5,210 nucleotides of DNA from Nitrosomonas sp. UBA6494 (GCA_002435335.1 DJMI01000154.1:1-5210), one strand, 5' to 3'. Numbered from the stretch's first letter, positions 1-5,210 are shown. Notes: a model not told the origin generated them from the sequence alone. Program-made: numbers and translations.

Positions 1-469
1 CTCGGAAGAAAATGAAGGTGGCATTGATTTCGATTTGAGCAATTCTTCGATCAATTTGACCGAAGATTCGGATAGCGATAATCAGCTTCCCGATTTGGAA
101 GAAAAAATTTCGCTTGCTGATGATGCCGATAATGAAACCGCTGTAGATAATACTTTGGATTTCCAATTGCCGGATGATGATGCAATCGAAGCAACAAAAA
201 CCGAAACGGAAGCGAAACTGCCGGAGCTAGGTTTGGCCGAAATCAATCTGGATCTTGAAGAACCATCTCAGCCTGTACAAAGCGTCAATAAAACTGAAGA
301 GATTGAAAACGATGAGCAGTGGCAAGAAGTCGAAACCAAGCTCGATTTGGCCAAAGCTTACCTTGAGATGGAAGACAAAGAAGGTGCGAAAGAAATGCTC
401 GAGGAAGTTTTGAAAGACGGTAATGATAAACAAAAGAAAGCAGCTAAAAAGATGCTGAAAGGGTTATAA
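1..469 (+). CDS. fimV: FimV-like protein, C-terminal part (5' end outside window)
   Basis: The reading frame is open from base 2 and ends at TAA 467-469, so 155 C-terminal residues are visible and the true start lies upstream. FimV proteins are inner-membrane proteins with a periplasmic LysM peptidoglycan-binding region and a cytoplasmic TPR tail, and they act in polar organisation, type IV pili and twitching; only the tail is seen here. The first two thirds are very acidic and low in complexity, with recurring short motifs (IDFDL, LPDLEE, LDFQLPDDD, INLDLEE) typical of the FimV acidic linker. The last ~50 residues (about bases 317-466) carry the conserved FimV C-terminal domain: WQEVETKLDLAKAYLEMEDK, then EGAKEMLEEVLKDGND and a lysine-rich end. 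Identification rests on this C-terminal motif and on the position next to truA. The family is fairly sure; the exact role in this organism is inferred. Confidence 0.88.
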   Translation, partial: SEENEGGIDFDLSNSSINLTEDSDSDNQLPDLEEKISLADDADNETAVDNTLDFQLPDDDAIEATKTETEAKLPELGLAEINLDLEEPSQPVQSVNKTEEIENDEQWQEVETKLDLAKAYLEMEDKEGAKEMLEEVLKDGNDKQKKAAKKMLKGL

Positions 470-480
470 GACATTAAGCC

Positions 481-498
481 TGTTTTCTGATCAAAACA
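481..498 (+). other. Weak AT-rich inverted repeat after fimV
   Basis: TGTTTT (481-486) and AAAACA (493-498) are perfectly complementary around a 6-base loop, CTGATC. The stem is 6 bp with only one G-C-type pair, lies 12 bases after the fimV stop and has no following T-run. It is the only secondary-structure candidate in the 71-base fimV-truA gap. It is too weak to be called a terminator and may be chance. Confidence 0.25.
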
Positions 499-540
499 TT
501 CAGTGTATTGACGTAATCAATCCAACGGCAATTTTGATTT

Positions 541-1320
541 GTGCGGATCGTACTGGTTTTAGAATATGACGGCAGGCGTTATTGCGGCTGGCAGAATCAG
601 CCTAATGGTTGTTCTATTCAGGGTACTATCGAAGCCGCATTATCGCAAATAGCGCAGGAAAAAATCCGCATTGTGACCGCTGGTCGTACCGATGCTGGGG
701 TGCATGCGCTATACCAAGTGGTGCATTTTGATACGCAATCCCATCGCCCAATCAATGCTTGGGTACGAGGTACTAATGCATTATTGCCGGACGATATCGC
801 CATATCTTGGGCGGGGGAGGTATCCGAACAATTTCATGCGAGATATAGCGCCATTGAGCGGAGATATGTTTATCTGCTATTGAATCAATCGGTAAGGCCA
901 GGGGTTTTGCATCATAAAGTGGGGTGGTTTCATCATCCGCTTGAACTGGAAACCATGCGCCAGGCCAGTAGCTACCTCGTTGGCGAACATGATTTTTCTT
1001 CTTTCAGAGCCGCGGAATGCCAGGCCAGAACGCCTATCCGTACCATCACGCAAATTGAAATTTCACGCCGTGATAATCTTGTAATCTTTGATTTGCGTGC
1101 CAATGCCTTTTTGCAACATATGGTAAGAAATATCGTCGGTTGCCTTGTTTACATCGGAAAAGGAAAGTATCCTCCCGAATGGATGAGTGAGTTGCTTTTG
1201 AGTTGTAACAGGATTGATGCCCCTCCCACTTTCTCGCCGACCGGTCTTTATTTGACCGATATAAGGTATGATCCGCTTTGGAATATGCCTAAAAGTGTTG
1301 TATATCCGATCATCCCATAA
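541..1320 (+). CDS. truA: tRNA pseudouridine(38-40) synthase TruA
   Basis: TruA isomerises uridines 38, 39 and 40 in the anticodon stem-loop of many tRNAs; it is cytoplasmic, needs no cofactor and works as a homodimer. The 259-residue product is close to the usual length (about 260-270). The N-terminus reads MRIVLVLEYDGRRYCGWQ, matching the family start. The catalytic aspartate is D51 in AGRTDAGVHA, with R49 beside it. The active-site tyrosine is Y109 in RRYVYLL. Further family blocks are HDFSSFRAAECQ (150-161), FLQHMVRNIVG (190-200) and PTFSPTGLYL (229-238). The GTG start is fixed because an in-frame TGA lies at 535-537, two codons upstream. I see no Shine-Dalgarno sequence before it. It sits between fimV and trpF, as in many betaproteobacteria, with no functional link to tryptophan synthesis implied. 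A short tail after DIRYDPLW is not conserved in my memory of the family. Confidence 0.97.
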   Translation: MRIVLVLEYDGRRYCGWQNQPNGCSIQGTIEAALSQIAQEKIRIVTAGRTDAGVHALYQVVHFDTQSHRPINAWVRGTNALLPDDIAISWAGEVSEQFHARYSAIERRYVYLLLNQSVRPGVLHHKVGWFHHPLELETMRQASSYLVGEHDFSSFRAAECQARTPIRTITQIEISRRDNLVIFDLRANAFLQHMVRNIVGCLVYIGKGKYPPEWMSELLLSCNRIDAPPTFSPTGLYLTDIRYDPLWNMPKSVVYPIIP

Positions 1321-1323
1321 TGA

Positions 1324-1353
1324 GTCAGTCGTTGAGAATGATAACCGACTGAC
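1324..1353 (+). promoter_or_regulatory. Intergenic hairpin between truA and trpF
   Basis: GTCAGTCG (1324-1331) and CGACTGAC (1346-1353) are perfect 8-base complements. TT 1332-1333 and AA 1343-1344 can add two more pairs if C1345 is bulged, leaving the 9-base loop 1334-1342. The repeat starts 3 bases after the truA stop, so it lies in the 3' end of the truA message and the leader of trpF. No T-run follows (the next bases are ACTGGATCG), so it does not look like an intrinsic terminator. Possible roles are protection of the upstream mRNA end, a processing site, or a protein-binding dyad; which one is unknown. Confidence 0.5.
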
Positions 1354-1355
1354 AC

Positions 1356-1406
1356 TGGATCGATTGCTGAAATAGCCGAAATAGCCAAAAAAACTGAACC
1401 GATCCA
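1356..1406 (+). promoter_or_regulatory. Inverted repeat reaching the trpF start codon
   Basis: TGGATCG (1356-1362) is the exact complement of CGATCCA (1400-1406). The right arm runs up to and includes the A of the trpF ATG. If paired in RNA, the loop is 37 bases and contains the tandem duplication at 1369-1386. A 7-bp stem closing so large a loop is weak and may be chance, but its contact with the start codon makes it a candidate for start-site masking. Confidence 0.25.
1369..1386 (+). repeat. Perfect 9-bp tandem duplication in the trpF leader
   Basis: GAAATAGCC occurs twice back to back (1369-1377 and 1378-1386), followed by a run of seven A (1387-1393). The unit is 20 bases upstream of the trpF ATG. 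It may be a replication-slippage duplication; tandem copies just ahead of a gene can also serve as repeated binding sites. No function can be read from the sequence. Confidence 0.6.
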
Positions 1407-2023
1407 TGAAAACTCGAGTAAAAATATGCGGAATTACGCGGAGTGAAGACGCGCAAGCAGCCATTCGCCACGGTGCGGATGCGATCGGCTTTGTCTTTTG
1501 GCCGCAAAGCTCGCGTTATATCGATCCCGAAGCGGCAGCCGAAATAACGACACTTATTCCTGCTTTTGTTGCAGCGGTTGGAGTTTATGTCGATCCCGAT
1601 GCGGCATGGATTGAGAAAACCAGCCGTATTGCCAGATTAAGCTTACTGCAATTTCATGGTGACGAAACACCGGAATTTTGCGATCAATTTTCGTTGCCTT
1701 ATATAAAAGCAGTAAGAGTCAAAGAGGGTACAGATTTGTTACAATATGCAGAACGTTATCGTAATGCAAGGGGATTATTGCTGGATGCGTACTCTGCTGA
1801 CATGCCCGGCGGAACCGGACATACCTTTGACTGGGAGCTTATTCCACGGAATTTGTCTTTGCCACTCATACTCTCAGGCGGATTAAATTCAAATAATGTT
1901 GCTTTGGCAATTCAACAAGCTAAACCGTGGGCGGTTGATGTTTCAAGCGGTGTTGAAAGTGCTAAAGGCATAAAAGATGAGAGAAAAATTTTTGCTTTCA
2001 TGCAAGGAGTTAAACAATCGTGA
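1406..2023 (+). CDS. trpF: Phosphoribosylanthranilate isomerase TrpF
   Basis: TrpF converts N-(5'-phosphoribosyl)anthranilate to the carboxyphenylamino-deoxyribulose phosphate (CdRP) by an Amadori rearrangement in tryptophan synthesis. It is a single (beta/alpha)8 barrel of 205 residues, the usual length for a stand-alone enzyme not fused to TrpC. The general base is C8 in KICGIT and the general acid is D127 in LLLDAYS. Phosphate-binding loops are visible at SGGL (157-160) and DVSSGVE (178-184), and GTGHTFDW (136-143) is a family block. The ATG at 1406 gives the canonical MKxRVKICGIT start; an in-frame TAG at 1382-1384 prevents a longer form. No Shine-Dalgarno sequence is seen, and the leader holds an inverted repeat and a tandem duplication. 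Its stop overlaps the trpB start, so translational coupling with trpB is likely. Confidence 0.97.
   Translation: MKTRVKICGITRSEDAQAAIRHGADAIGFVFWPQSSRYIDPEAAAEITTLIPAFVAAVGVYVDPDAAWIEKTSRIARLSLLQFHGDETPEFCDQFSLPYIKAVRVKEGTDLLQYAERYRNARGLLLDAYSADMPGGTGHTFDWELIPRNLSLPLILSGGLNSNNVALAIQQAKPWAVDVSSGVESAKGIKDERKIFAFMQGVKQS
2004..2009 (+). promoter_or_regulatory. Ribosome-binding site of trpB
   Basis: AAGGAG lies inside the 3' end of trpF, 10 bases before the GTG at 2020. It is the clearest Shine-Dalgarno sequence in the window. It supports GTG 2020 as the start, together with the in-frame TAA at 2011-2013 that excludes anything longer. Confidence 0.85.
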
Positions 2024-3219
2024 ACGCCTATGACCTTCCGAGTAAAGATGGCCACTTTGGACCGTATGGGGGCATATTTGTTGCTGAAACACTTGTTTCA
2101 GCGCTTGATGACTTACGGAAACAATATGAATTTTATCGTGACGATCCGGATTTTAAGAATGAATTCGCTTACGAATTAAAGCATTATGTTGGCCGCCCTA
2201 GTCCAATTTATCATGCCAAGCGTTGGTCCGAACACTTGGGGGGTGCGCAAATATTATTAAAACGTGAAGATCTGAACCACACCGGAGCCCATAAAGTAAA
2301 TAACACCATCGGTCAAGCTTTATTGGCGCGGCGCATGGGGAAGAAACGTGTCATTGCTGAAACCGGTGCCGGTCAGCATGGGGTTGCGTCAGCAACCGTG
2401 GCGGCTCGTTACGGAATGGAATGTGTTGTTTATATGGGATCGGAAGACGTCAAACGTCAAGCAACCAATGTCTATCGAATGAAACTTTTGGGGGCTACTG
2501 TCGTTCCAGTGGAATCTGGATCACGGACACTGAAGGATGCTCTGAACGAAGCGATGCGCGACTGGGTAACGAATGTCGAAAATACTTTCTATATTATTGG
2601 TACGGTAGCTGGTCCTCATCCTTATCCCATGATGGTGCGAGACTTCCAATCAATTATCGGAATTGAAGCCAAGCAGCAAATGATGGAAGATTTTAATCGG
2701 CAACCGGATGCTTTAATAGCTTGTGTAGGTGGCGGTTCAAATGCCATTGGTTTATTCTACCCTTACATTGATAATACTGATGTGCGCCTGATTGGTGTCG
2801 AAGCTGCGGGCAAGGGCATCGATACTAACCAGCATGCAGCGACGTTGACCATGGGTAAACCGGGTGTATTGCACGGCAATCGTACCTATTTGATTCAAGA
2901 TGCGCATGGACAAATTATCGAAACGCATTCCATTTCCGCCGGACTTGATTATCCAGGTGTCGGTCCGGAGCATGCGTGGCTTAAGGATTGCGGTCGTGCG
3001 GAATATGTTGCGATTACCGATGACGAGGCGCTGGAAGCGTTCCATATGTTATGCCGCTTTGAGGGCATCATGCCGGCACTGGAATCCAGTCATGCGCTTG
3101 CTTATGCGGCCAAATACGCGCCGACATTGCCAAAGGATAAATTATTGTTGGTCAATTTATCCGGCAGGGGAGATAAAGACATGGCAACGGTAGCGCAGTT
3201 GTCTGGATTATCACTTTGA
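2020..3219 (+). CDS. trpB: Tryptophan synthase beta subunit TrpB
   Basis: TrpB joins indole with L-serine to give L-tryptophan, using pyridoxal phosphate, in a cytoplasmic alpha2-beta2 complex with TrpA. The 399 residues match the TrpB1 family (about 395-410). The N-terminus contains the hallmark GHFGPYGGIFVAETL (11-25). The PLP lysine is K92 in GAHKVNN, and the catalytic glutamate is E114 in AETGAGQHG. The PLP phosphate loop is GGGSNA (237-242), D310 sits in AGLDYPGVGPEH, and NLSGRGDKDM (379-388) is the C-terminal cofactor-binding block. The GTG start overlaps the trpF TGA by 4 bases (GTGA) and has a good ribosome-binding site, suggesting coupled translation. TrpA follows after 51 bases, consistent with making the two subunits together. 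No missing residue or truncation was seen. Confidence 0.98.
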   Translation: MNAYDLPSKDGHFGPYGGIFVAETLVSALDDLRKQYEFYRDDPDFKNEFAYELKHYVGRPSPIYHAKRWSEHLGGAQILLKREDLNHTGAHKVNNTIGQALLARRMGKKRVIAETGAGQHGVASATVAARYGMECVVYMGSEDVKRQATNVYRMKLLGATVVPVESGSRTLKDALNEAMRDWVTNVENTFYIIGTVAGPHPYPMMVRDFQSIIGIEAKQQMMEDFNRQPDALIACVGGGSNAIGLFYPYIDNTDVRLIGVEAAGKGIDTNQHAATLTMGKPGVLHGNRTYLIQDAHGQIIETHSISAGLDYPGVGPEHAWLKDCGRAEYVAITDDEALEAFHMLCRFEGIMPALESSHALAYAAKYAPTLPKDKLLLVNLSGRGDKDMATVAQLSGLSL

Positions 3220-3235
3220 TAACAGATTATTTGAG

Positions 3236-3251
3236 ATTGCATTTCTGCAAT
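3236..3251 (+). promoter_or_regulatory. Small hairpin in the trpB-trpA gap
   Basis: ATTGCA (3236-3241) and TGCAAT (3246-3251) form a perfect 6-bp stem around the tetraloop TTTC. It lies 17 bases after the trpB stop and 7 bases before the trpA ribosome-binding site. It is followed by AAAAA rather than T, so it is not a terminator. It could affect ribosome access or RNA processing between the two subunit genes; this is inferred from position only. Confidence 0.4.
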
Positions 3252-3258
3252 AAAAATT

Positions 3259-3263
3259 GGGAG
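3259..3263 (+). promoter_or_regulatory. Ribosome-binding site of trpA
   Basis: GGGAG is placed 7 bases before the ATG at 3271. This site decides the trpA start: it supports initiation at 3271 and so the presence of a 20-residue N-terminal extension. I see no comparable site before the only later alternative start, TTG at 3340. Confidence 0.75.
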
Positions 3264-3270
3264 TGAACGG

Positions 3271-4137
3271 ATGCCGGGTTTTTTCGATTTCATAAAAGAT
3301 TTTTTTGGTGAACAATCCGCTACACATAAGACCAAACGTTTGGCAAATGTATTCGCTGCATTATCGAAACAGAATCGTAAAGCACTGATTCCGTTTATTA
3401 CGGCGGGAGATCCGAGCCCTGGCATCACGGTGCAATTGATGCATCAATTGGTTAAATCGGGTTCGGATATCATTGAATTGGGAATACCTTTTTCTGATCC
3501 GATGGCGGATGGACCGACGATACAAAGATCTTCTGAGCGTGCGCTAAAACACAACGTTAGTCTCGAAAATGTATTGGACATGGTTGCCGAATTTAGAAGT
3601 GTGGATGCCAATACACCAATTGTTCTGATGGGATACGCTAACCCGGTGGAGGCCATGGGATATGAAATATTTGCTGAGAAAGCAAATCAAAGCGGCGTTG
3701 ATGGCGTGTTAATCGTCGATTATCCGCCTGAAGAATCGCATCAGTGGGTGCAGTGTTTGGATCAACATCAAATTGATGCGATTTTCCTGTTGTCGCCAAC
3801 GACCCCGCAAACTCGTGTTGAACAGGTAGCAAAGCTGGCTAAAGGTTATGTGTACTATGTGTCTCTTAAAGGCGTTACAGGCGCGTCACATCTTGATTTG
3901 CAGGATGTAAGCGCGATGCTGAATCGATTGCGCGAACATGTATCAATCCCAATTGGCGTGGGATTCGGGATTCGAGATGAGGCGACCGCAAAAGCTGTAG
4001 CCGGCTTGGCTGATGCTGTCGTTGTCGGTAGCCGTATTATCGAGGAAATCGAGAAATCGTCCGAATCGGAGCTGCTAAGTAATGTCGGCAATTTAGTAAG
4101 TACTTTGCGTAGCGCCATTGACGATAAGACGCAGTGA
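3271..4137 (+). CDS. trpA: Tryptophan synthase alpha subunit TrpA, with N-terminal extension
   Basis: TrpA cleaves indole-3-glycerol phosphate to glyceraldehyde 3-phosphate and indole, which passes through a tunnel to TrpB. It is a (beta/alpha)8 barrel. The catalytic residues are E69 and D80 in ELGIPFSDPMADGP, matching E49 and D60 of the enterobacterial enzyme with a constant offset of 20. Other family blocks are KALIPFITAGDP (37-48), NPVEAMG (124-130), GVDGVLIVDYPPEE (142-155), SLKGVTGA (198-205) and GVGFGIRD (229-236). The product is 288 residues against 268 in E. coli/Salmonella. The extra 20 are all at the N-terminus: MPGFFDFIKDFFGEQ and a polar SATHK, before TKRLANVF, where the usual protein begins. 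The extension is an amphipathic helix candidate with five phenylalanines in residues 4-12. The start is chosen because ATG 3271 has a ribosome-binding site, TGA 3232-3234 blocks upstream starts, and the next in-frame ATG is codon 57, beyond essential core residues. Confidence 0.96.
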   Translation: MPGFFDFIKDFFGEQSATHKTKRLANVFAALSKQNRKALIPFITAGDPSPGITVQLMHQLVKSGSDIIELGIPFSDPMADGPTIQRSSERALKHNVSLENVLDMVAEFRSVDANTPIVLMGYANPVEAMGYEIFAEKANQSGVDGVLIVDYPPEESHQWVQCLDQHQIDAIFLLSPTTPQTRVEQVAKLAKGYVYYVSLKGVTGASHLDLQDVSAMLNRLREHVSIPIGVGFGIRDEATAKAVAGLADAVVVGSRIIEEIEKSSESELLSNVGNLVSTLRSAIDDKTQ

Positions 4138-4152
4138 AGTGTGCTGTACACT
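4138..4152 (+). other. Short inverted repeat after trpA
   Basis: AGTGT (4138-4142) pairs with ACACT (4148-4152) around the loop GCTGT, directly after the trpA stop. An alternative pairing, CAGTG 4132-4136 with CACTG 4149-4153, overlaps the stop codon. Both stems are only 5 bp and no T-run follows immediately, so this is not a convincing terminator; trpA and accD may well share a transcript. Confidence 0.25.
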
Positions 4153-4202
4153 GTAGAAATAAATCTTTTGTGAAATCAATAAGAAATATTGGTTTATAGC
4201 TT

Positions 4203-5072
4203 ATGAGCTGGTTTCAAAATATTATTCCGCCTAAAATTAAACGAAAAGAATCGGGTGAAAAGAAAATAGTTCCTGAAGGATTGTGGAGCAAATGCAGTAC
4301 TTGCGAGGCTGTTCTTTATTACACCGATTTAGCTAAGAATTTGAATGTTTGCCCGAAATGCGATTTTCATAATCGCATCTCGGCAAGAAATCGATTGGAT
4401 CAATTACTTGATACCGACGGGCGACAGGAAATCGGCGAAGAAGTGATTGCAACCGATGCGCTAAAATTCAAAGACAGTAAACGCTATACCGATCGCCTAA
4501 TCCAAGCCAAAGAAAGCACGGATGAGGACGATGCTCTAGTGGTCATGCGGGGTACGATCAAAAGAATACCTGTTGTGATCGCAGTATTTGAATTTGGATT
4601 TATGGGTGGATCGATGGGGTCCGTGGTCGGTGAACGCTTTTTGCGTGGGATCAGAATATGTATTGAGCACCATATTCCTTTTATTTGCTTCAGCGCCAGT
4701 GGTGGAGCGAGAATGCAAGAAGGGTTGTTTTCGTTGATGCAAATGGCTAAAACGACAGCTGCGTTAACACGTTTGAGCGAAAATAAATTGCCTTTTATAT
4801 CCGTTTTAACCGACCCTACCATGGGTGGAGTCTCTGCAAGTTTTGCTTTCATCGGGGATATTGTCATTGCAGAACCTGGCGCATTGATTGGATTCGCAGG
4901 GCCCCGCGTGATCGAACAAACGGTGAGACAGACCTTGCCTGAAGGGTTCCAGCGTGCTGAGTTTTTGTTAGAACATGGTGCAATTGACATGATCGTCGAT
5001 CGCAGGCAAATGCGGGATAAGCTTGCCAATCTTTGCACACAATTGATGCGTATTCCAGTATCAACATCATGA
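4203..5072 (+). CDS. accD: Acetyl-CoA carboxylase carboxyltransferase subunit beta AccD
   Basis: AccD, with AccA, transfers the carboxyl group from carboxybiotin on AccB to acetyl-CoA, giving malonyl-CoA for fatty acid synthesis. The 289 residues are the usual bacterial length. An N-terminal zinc ribbon has C31 and C34 (CSTC) and C50 and C53 (CPKC). The crotonase-like carboxyltransferase core shows FGFMGGSMGSVVGERF (131-146), SASGGARMQEG (164-174), DPTMGGVSASFA (204-215) and GFAGPRVIEQT (230-240). The start MSWFQNIIPPKIKR is family-like, and the in-frame TAG at 4197-4199 fixes ATG 4203. I see no clear Shine-Dalgarno sequence. In E. coli the zinc ribbon of the carboxyltransferase is reported to bind acc mRNA and limit its own synthesis; whether that holds here cannot be seen. 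The gene lies 65 bases after trpA and 16 before folC. Confidence 0.98.
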   Translation: MSWFQNIIPPKIKRKESGEKKIVPEGLWSKCSTCEAVLYYTDLAKNLNVCPKCDFHNRISARNRLDQLLDTDGRQEIGEEVIATDALKFKDSKRYTDRLIQAKESTDEDDALVVMRGTIKRIPVVIAVFEFGFMGGSMGSVVGERFLRGIRICIEHHIPFICFSASGGARMQEGLFSLMQMAKTTAALTRLSENKLPFISVLTDPTMGGVSASFAFIGDIVIAEPGALIGFAGPRVIEQTVRQTLPEGFQRAEFLLEHGAIDMIVDRRQMRDKLANLCTQLMRIPVSTS

Positions 5073-5088
5073 TTTTTAGCAACTTACG

Positions 5089-5210
5089 ATGGATGCGTTA
5101 GCGAAAGAATCTGCTTCGCTTGCTGACTGGCTAAGTTATCTCGAAGTACTTCACCCCAAAGTGATCGATATGGGGCTGGAGCGAATCGATCGAGTTCGTG
5201 CCGTATTGGA
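5089..5210 (+). CDS. folC: Folylpolyglutamate synthase / dihydrofolate synthase FolC, N-terminal part (3' end outside window)
   Basis: Only the first 40 codons and two bases are in the window. From the ATG at 5089 the frame reads MDALAKESASLADWLSYLEV and then LHPKVIDMGLERIDRVRAVL. SLADWLSYLEVLHPKVIDMGLER is the typical FolC N-terminal signature (SLxxWLxYLExLHPxxIDLGLxR). The enzyme is cytoplasmic and ATP-dependent; it makes dihydrofolate from dihydropteroate and, in bifunctional forms, adds further glutamates to folates. The ATP-binding and catalytic parts lie beyond the window, so mono- or bifunctionality cannot be judged. An in-frame TAG at 5077-5079 excludes a longer form. It starts 16 bases after the accD stop without a clear Shine-Dalgarno sequence, and it commonly follows accD in proteobacteria, which supports the call and suggests co-transcription. 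Confidence 0.92.
   Translation, partial: MDALAKESASLADWLSYLEVLHPKVIDMGLERIDRVRAVL

Noticed and set aside
1316..1321. CATAAT as a -10 box for a trpF promoter at the truA stop
   Set aside because: No -35-like hexamer at suitable spacing; the best upstream sequences match poorly.
1321..1405. Trp-codon leader peptide or classical trp attenuator before trpF
   Set aside because: No short open frame with tandem TGG codons and no stem followed by a T-run was found.
1063..1464. 133-codon open frame on the minus strand across the truA-trpF junction
   Set aside because: It overlaps conserved ends of both genes and its translation shows no recognisable domain; open by chance.
1517..1606. Near-repeat inside trpF: 1517-1537 and 1586-1606 match at 19 of 21 bases, in the same frame (YIDPEAA and YVDPDAA)
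   Set aside because: The two places correspond to normal, separately conserved positions of the TrpF barrel (after beta strands 2 and 3), so similar codons for similar short motifs explain it better than a duplication.
3273..3284. GCCGGG followed by six T at the start of trpA, resembling a terminator tail
   Set aside because: Only a 3-bp stem (CGG-ATG-CCG) is available nearby; a usable left arm is missing.
4138..4202. Promoter for accD in the AT-rich trpA-accD gap
   Set aside because: TTGTGA (4168-4173) and TATAGC (4195-4200) are 21 bases apart, too far, and other pairs match worse.
4484..5038. 184-codon open frame on the minus strand inside accD
   Set aside because: It lies wholly within a well-conserved accD, has no family-like content, and is an antisense shadow of the coding strand.
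1..5210. Insertion sequence, CRISPR array, tRNA/rRNA, toxin-antitoxin or other accessory system
   Set aside because: The window is filled by six recognisable housekeeping genes and a fimV tail with short gaps; no repeats, terminal inverted repeats or RNA gene signatures were seen.

Overview
The window is a compact block of housekeeping genes on the + strand, most likely from a betaproteobacterium. The order is fimV (3' end), truA, trpF, trpB, trpA, accD and folC (5' end). I recognise this order (fimV-truA-trpFBA-accD-folC) as a conserved betaproteobacterial arrangement. The fairly AT-rich codon use and the protein sequences would suit the Nitrosomonadales (Nitrosomonas-like), but the genus is an inference from memory and no search was run.

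Layout: bases 1-469 encode the acidic linker and conserved C-terminal domain of a FimV-like polar/peptidoglycan-binding protein. A 71-base gap leads to truA (541-1320, GTG start), the tRNA pseudouridine 38-40 synthase. An 85-base gap follows; it holds a 10-bp bulged hairpin, a perfect 9-base tandem duplication and a short inverted repeat that reaches the next start codon. Then come trpF (1406-2023), trpB (2020-3219, overlapping trpF by 4 bases at GTGA) and trpA (3271-4137). Next are accD (4203-5072) and the first 40 codons of folC (5089 onwards, cut by the window end). Every gap is under 90 bases. There is no convincing rho-independent terminator and no convincing promoter, so read-through from truA or trpF to folC is plausible.

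Function: TrpF, TrpB and TrpA carry out three of the last four steps of tryptophan synthesis (PRA isomerisation, then the alpha and beta reactions of tryptophan synthase); trpC, which acts between TrpF and TrpA, is not in the window. AccD is the zinc-ribbon beta subunit of acetyl-CoA carboxyltransferase, which makes malonyl-CoA for fatty acids. FolC adds glutamate to folates. All diagnostic catalytic residues I looked for are present and none of the genes looks broken.

No mobile element, CRISPR array, RNA gene or obviously novel system is visible. The most unusual feature is a 20-residue, phenylalanine-rich, strongly amphipathic extension at the N-terminus of TrpA. It is preceded by a good ribosome-binding site, and no other plausible start codon would remove it cleanly.
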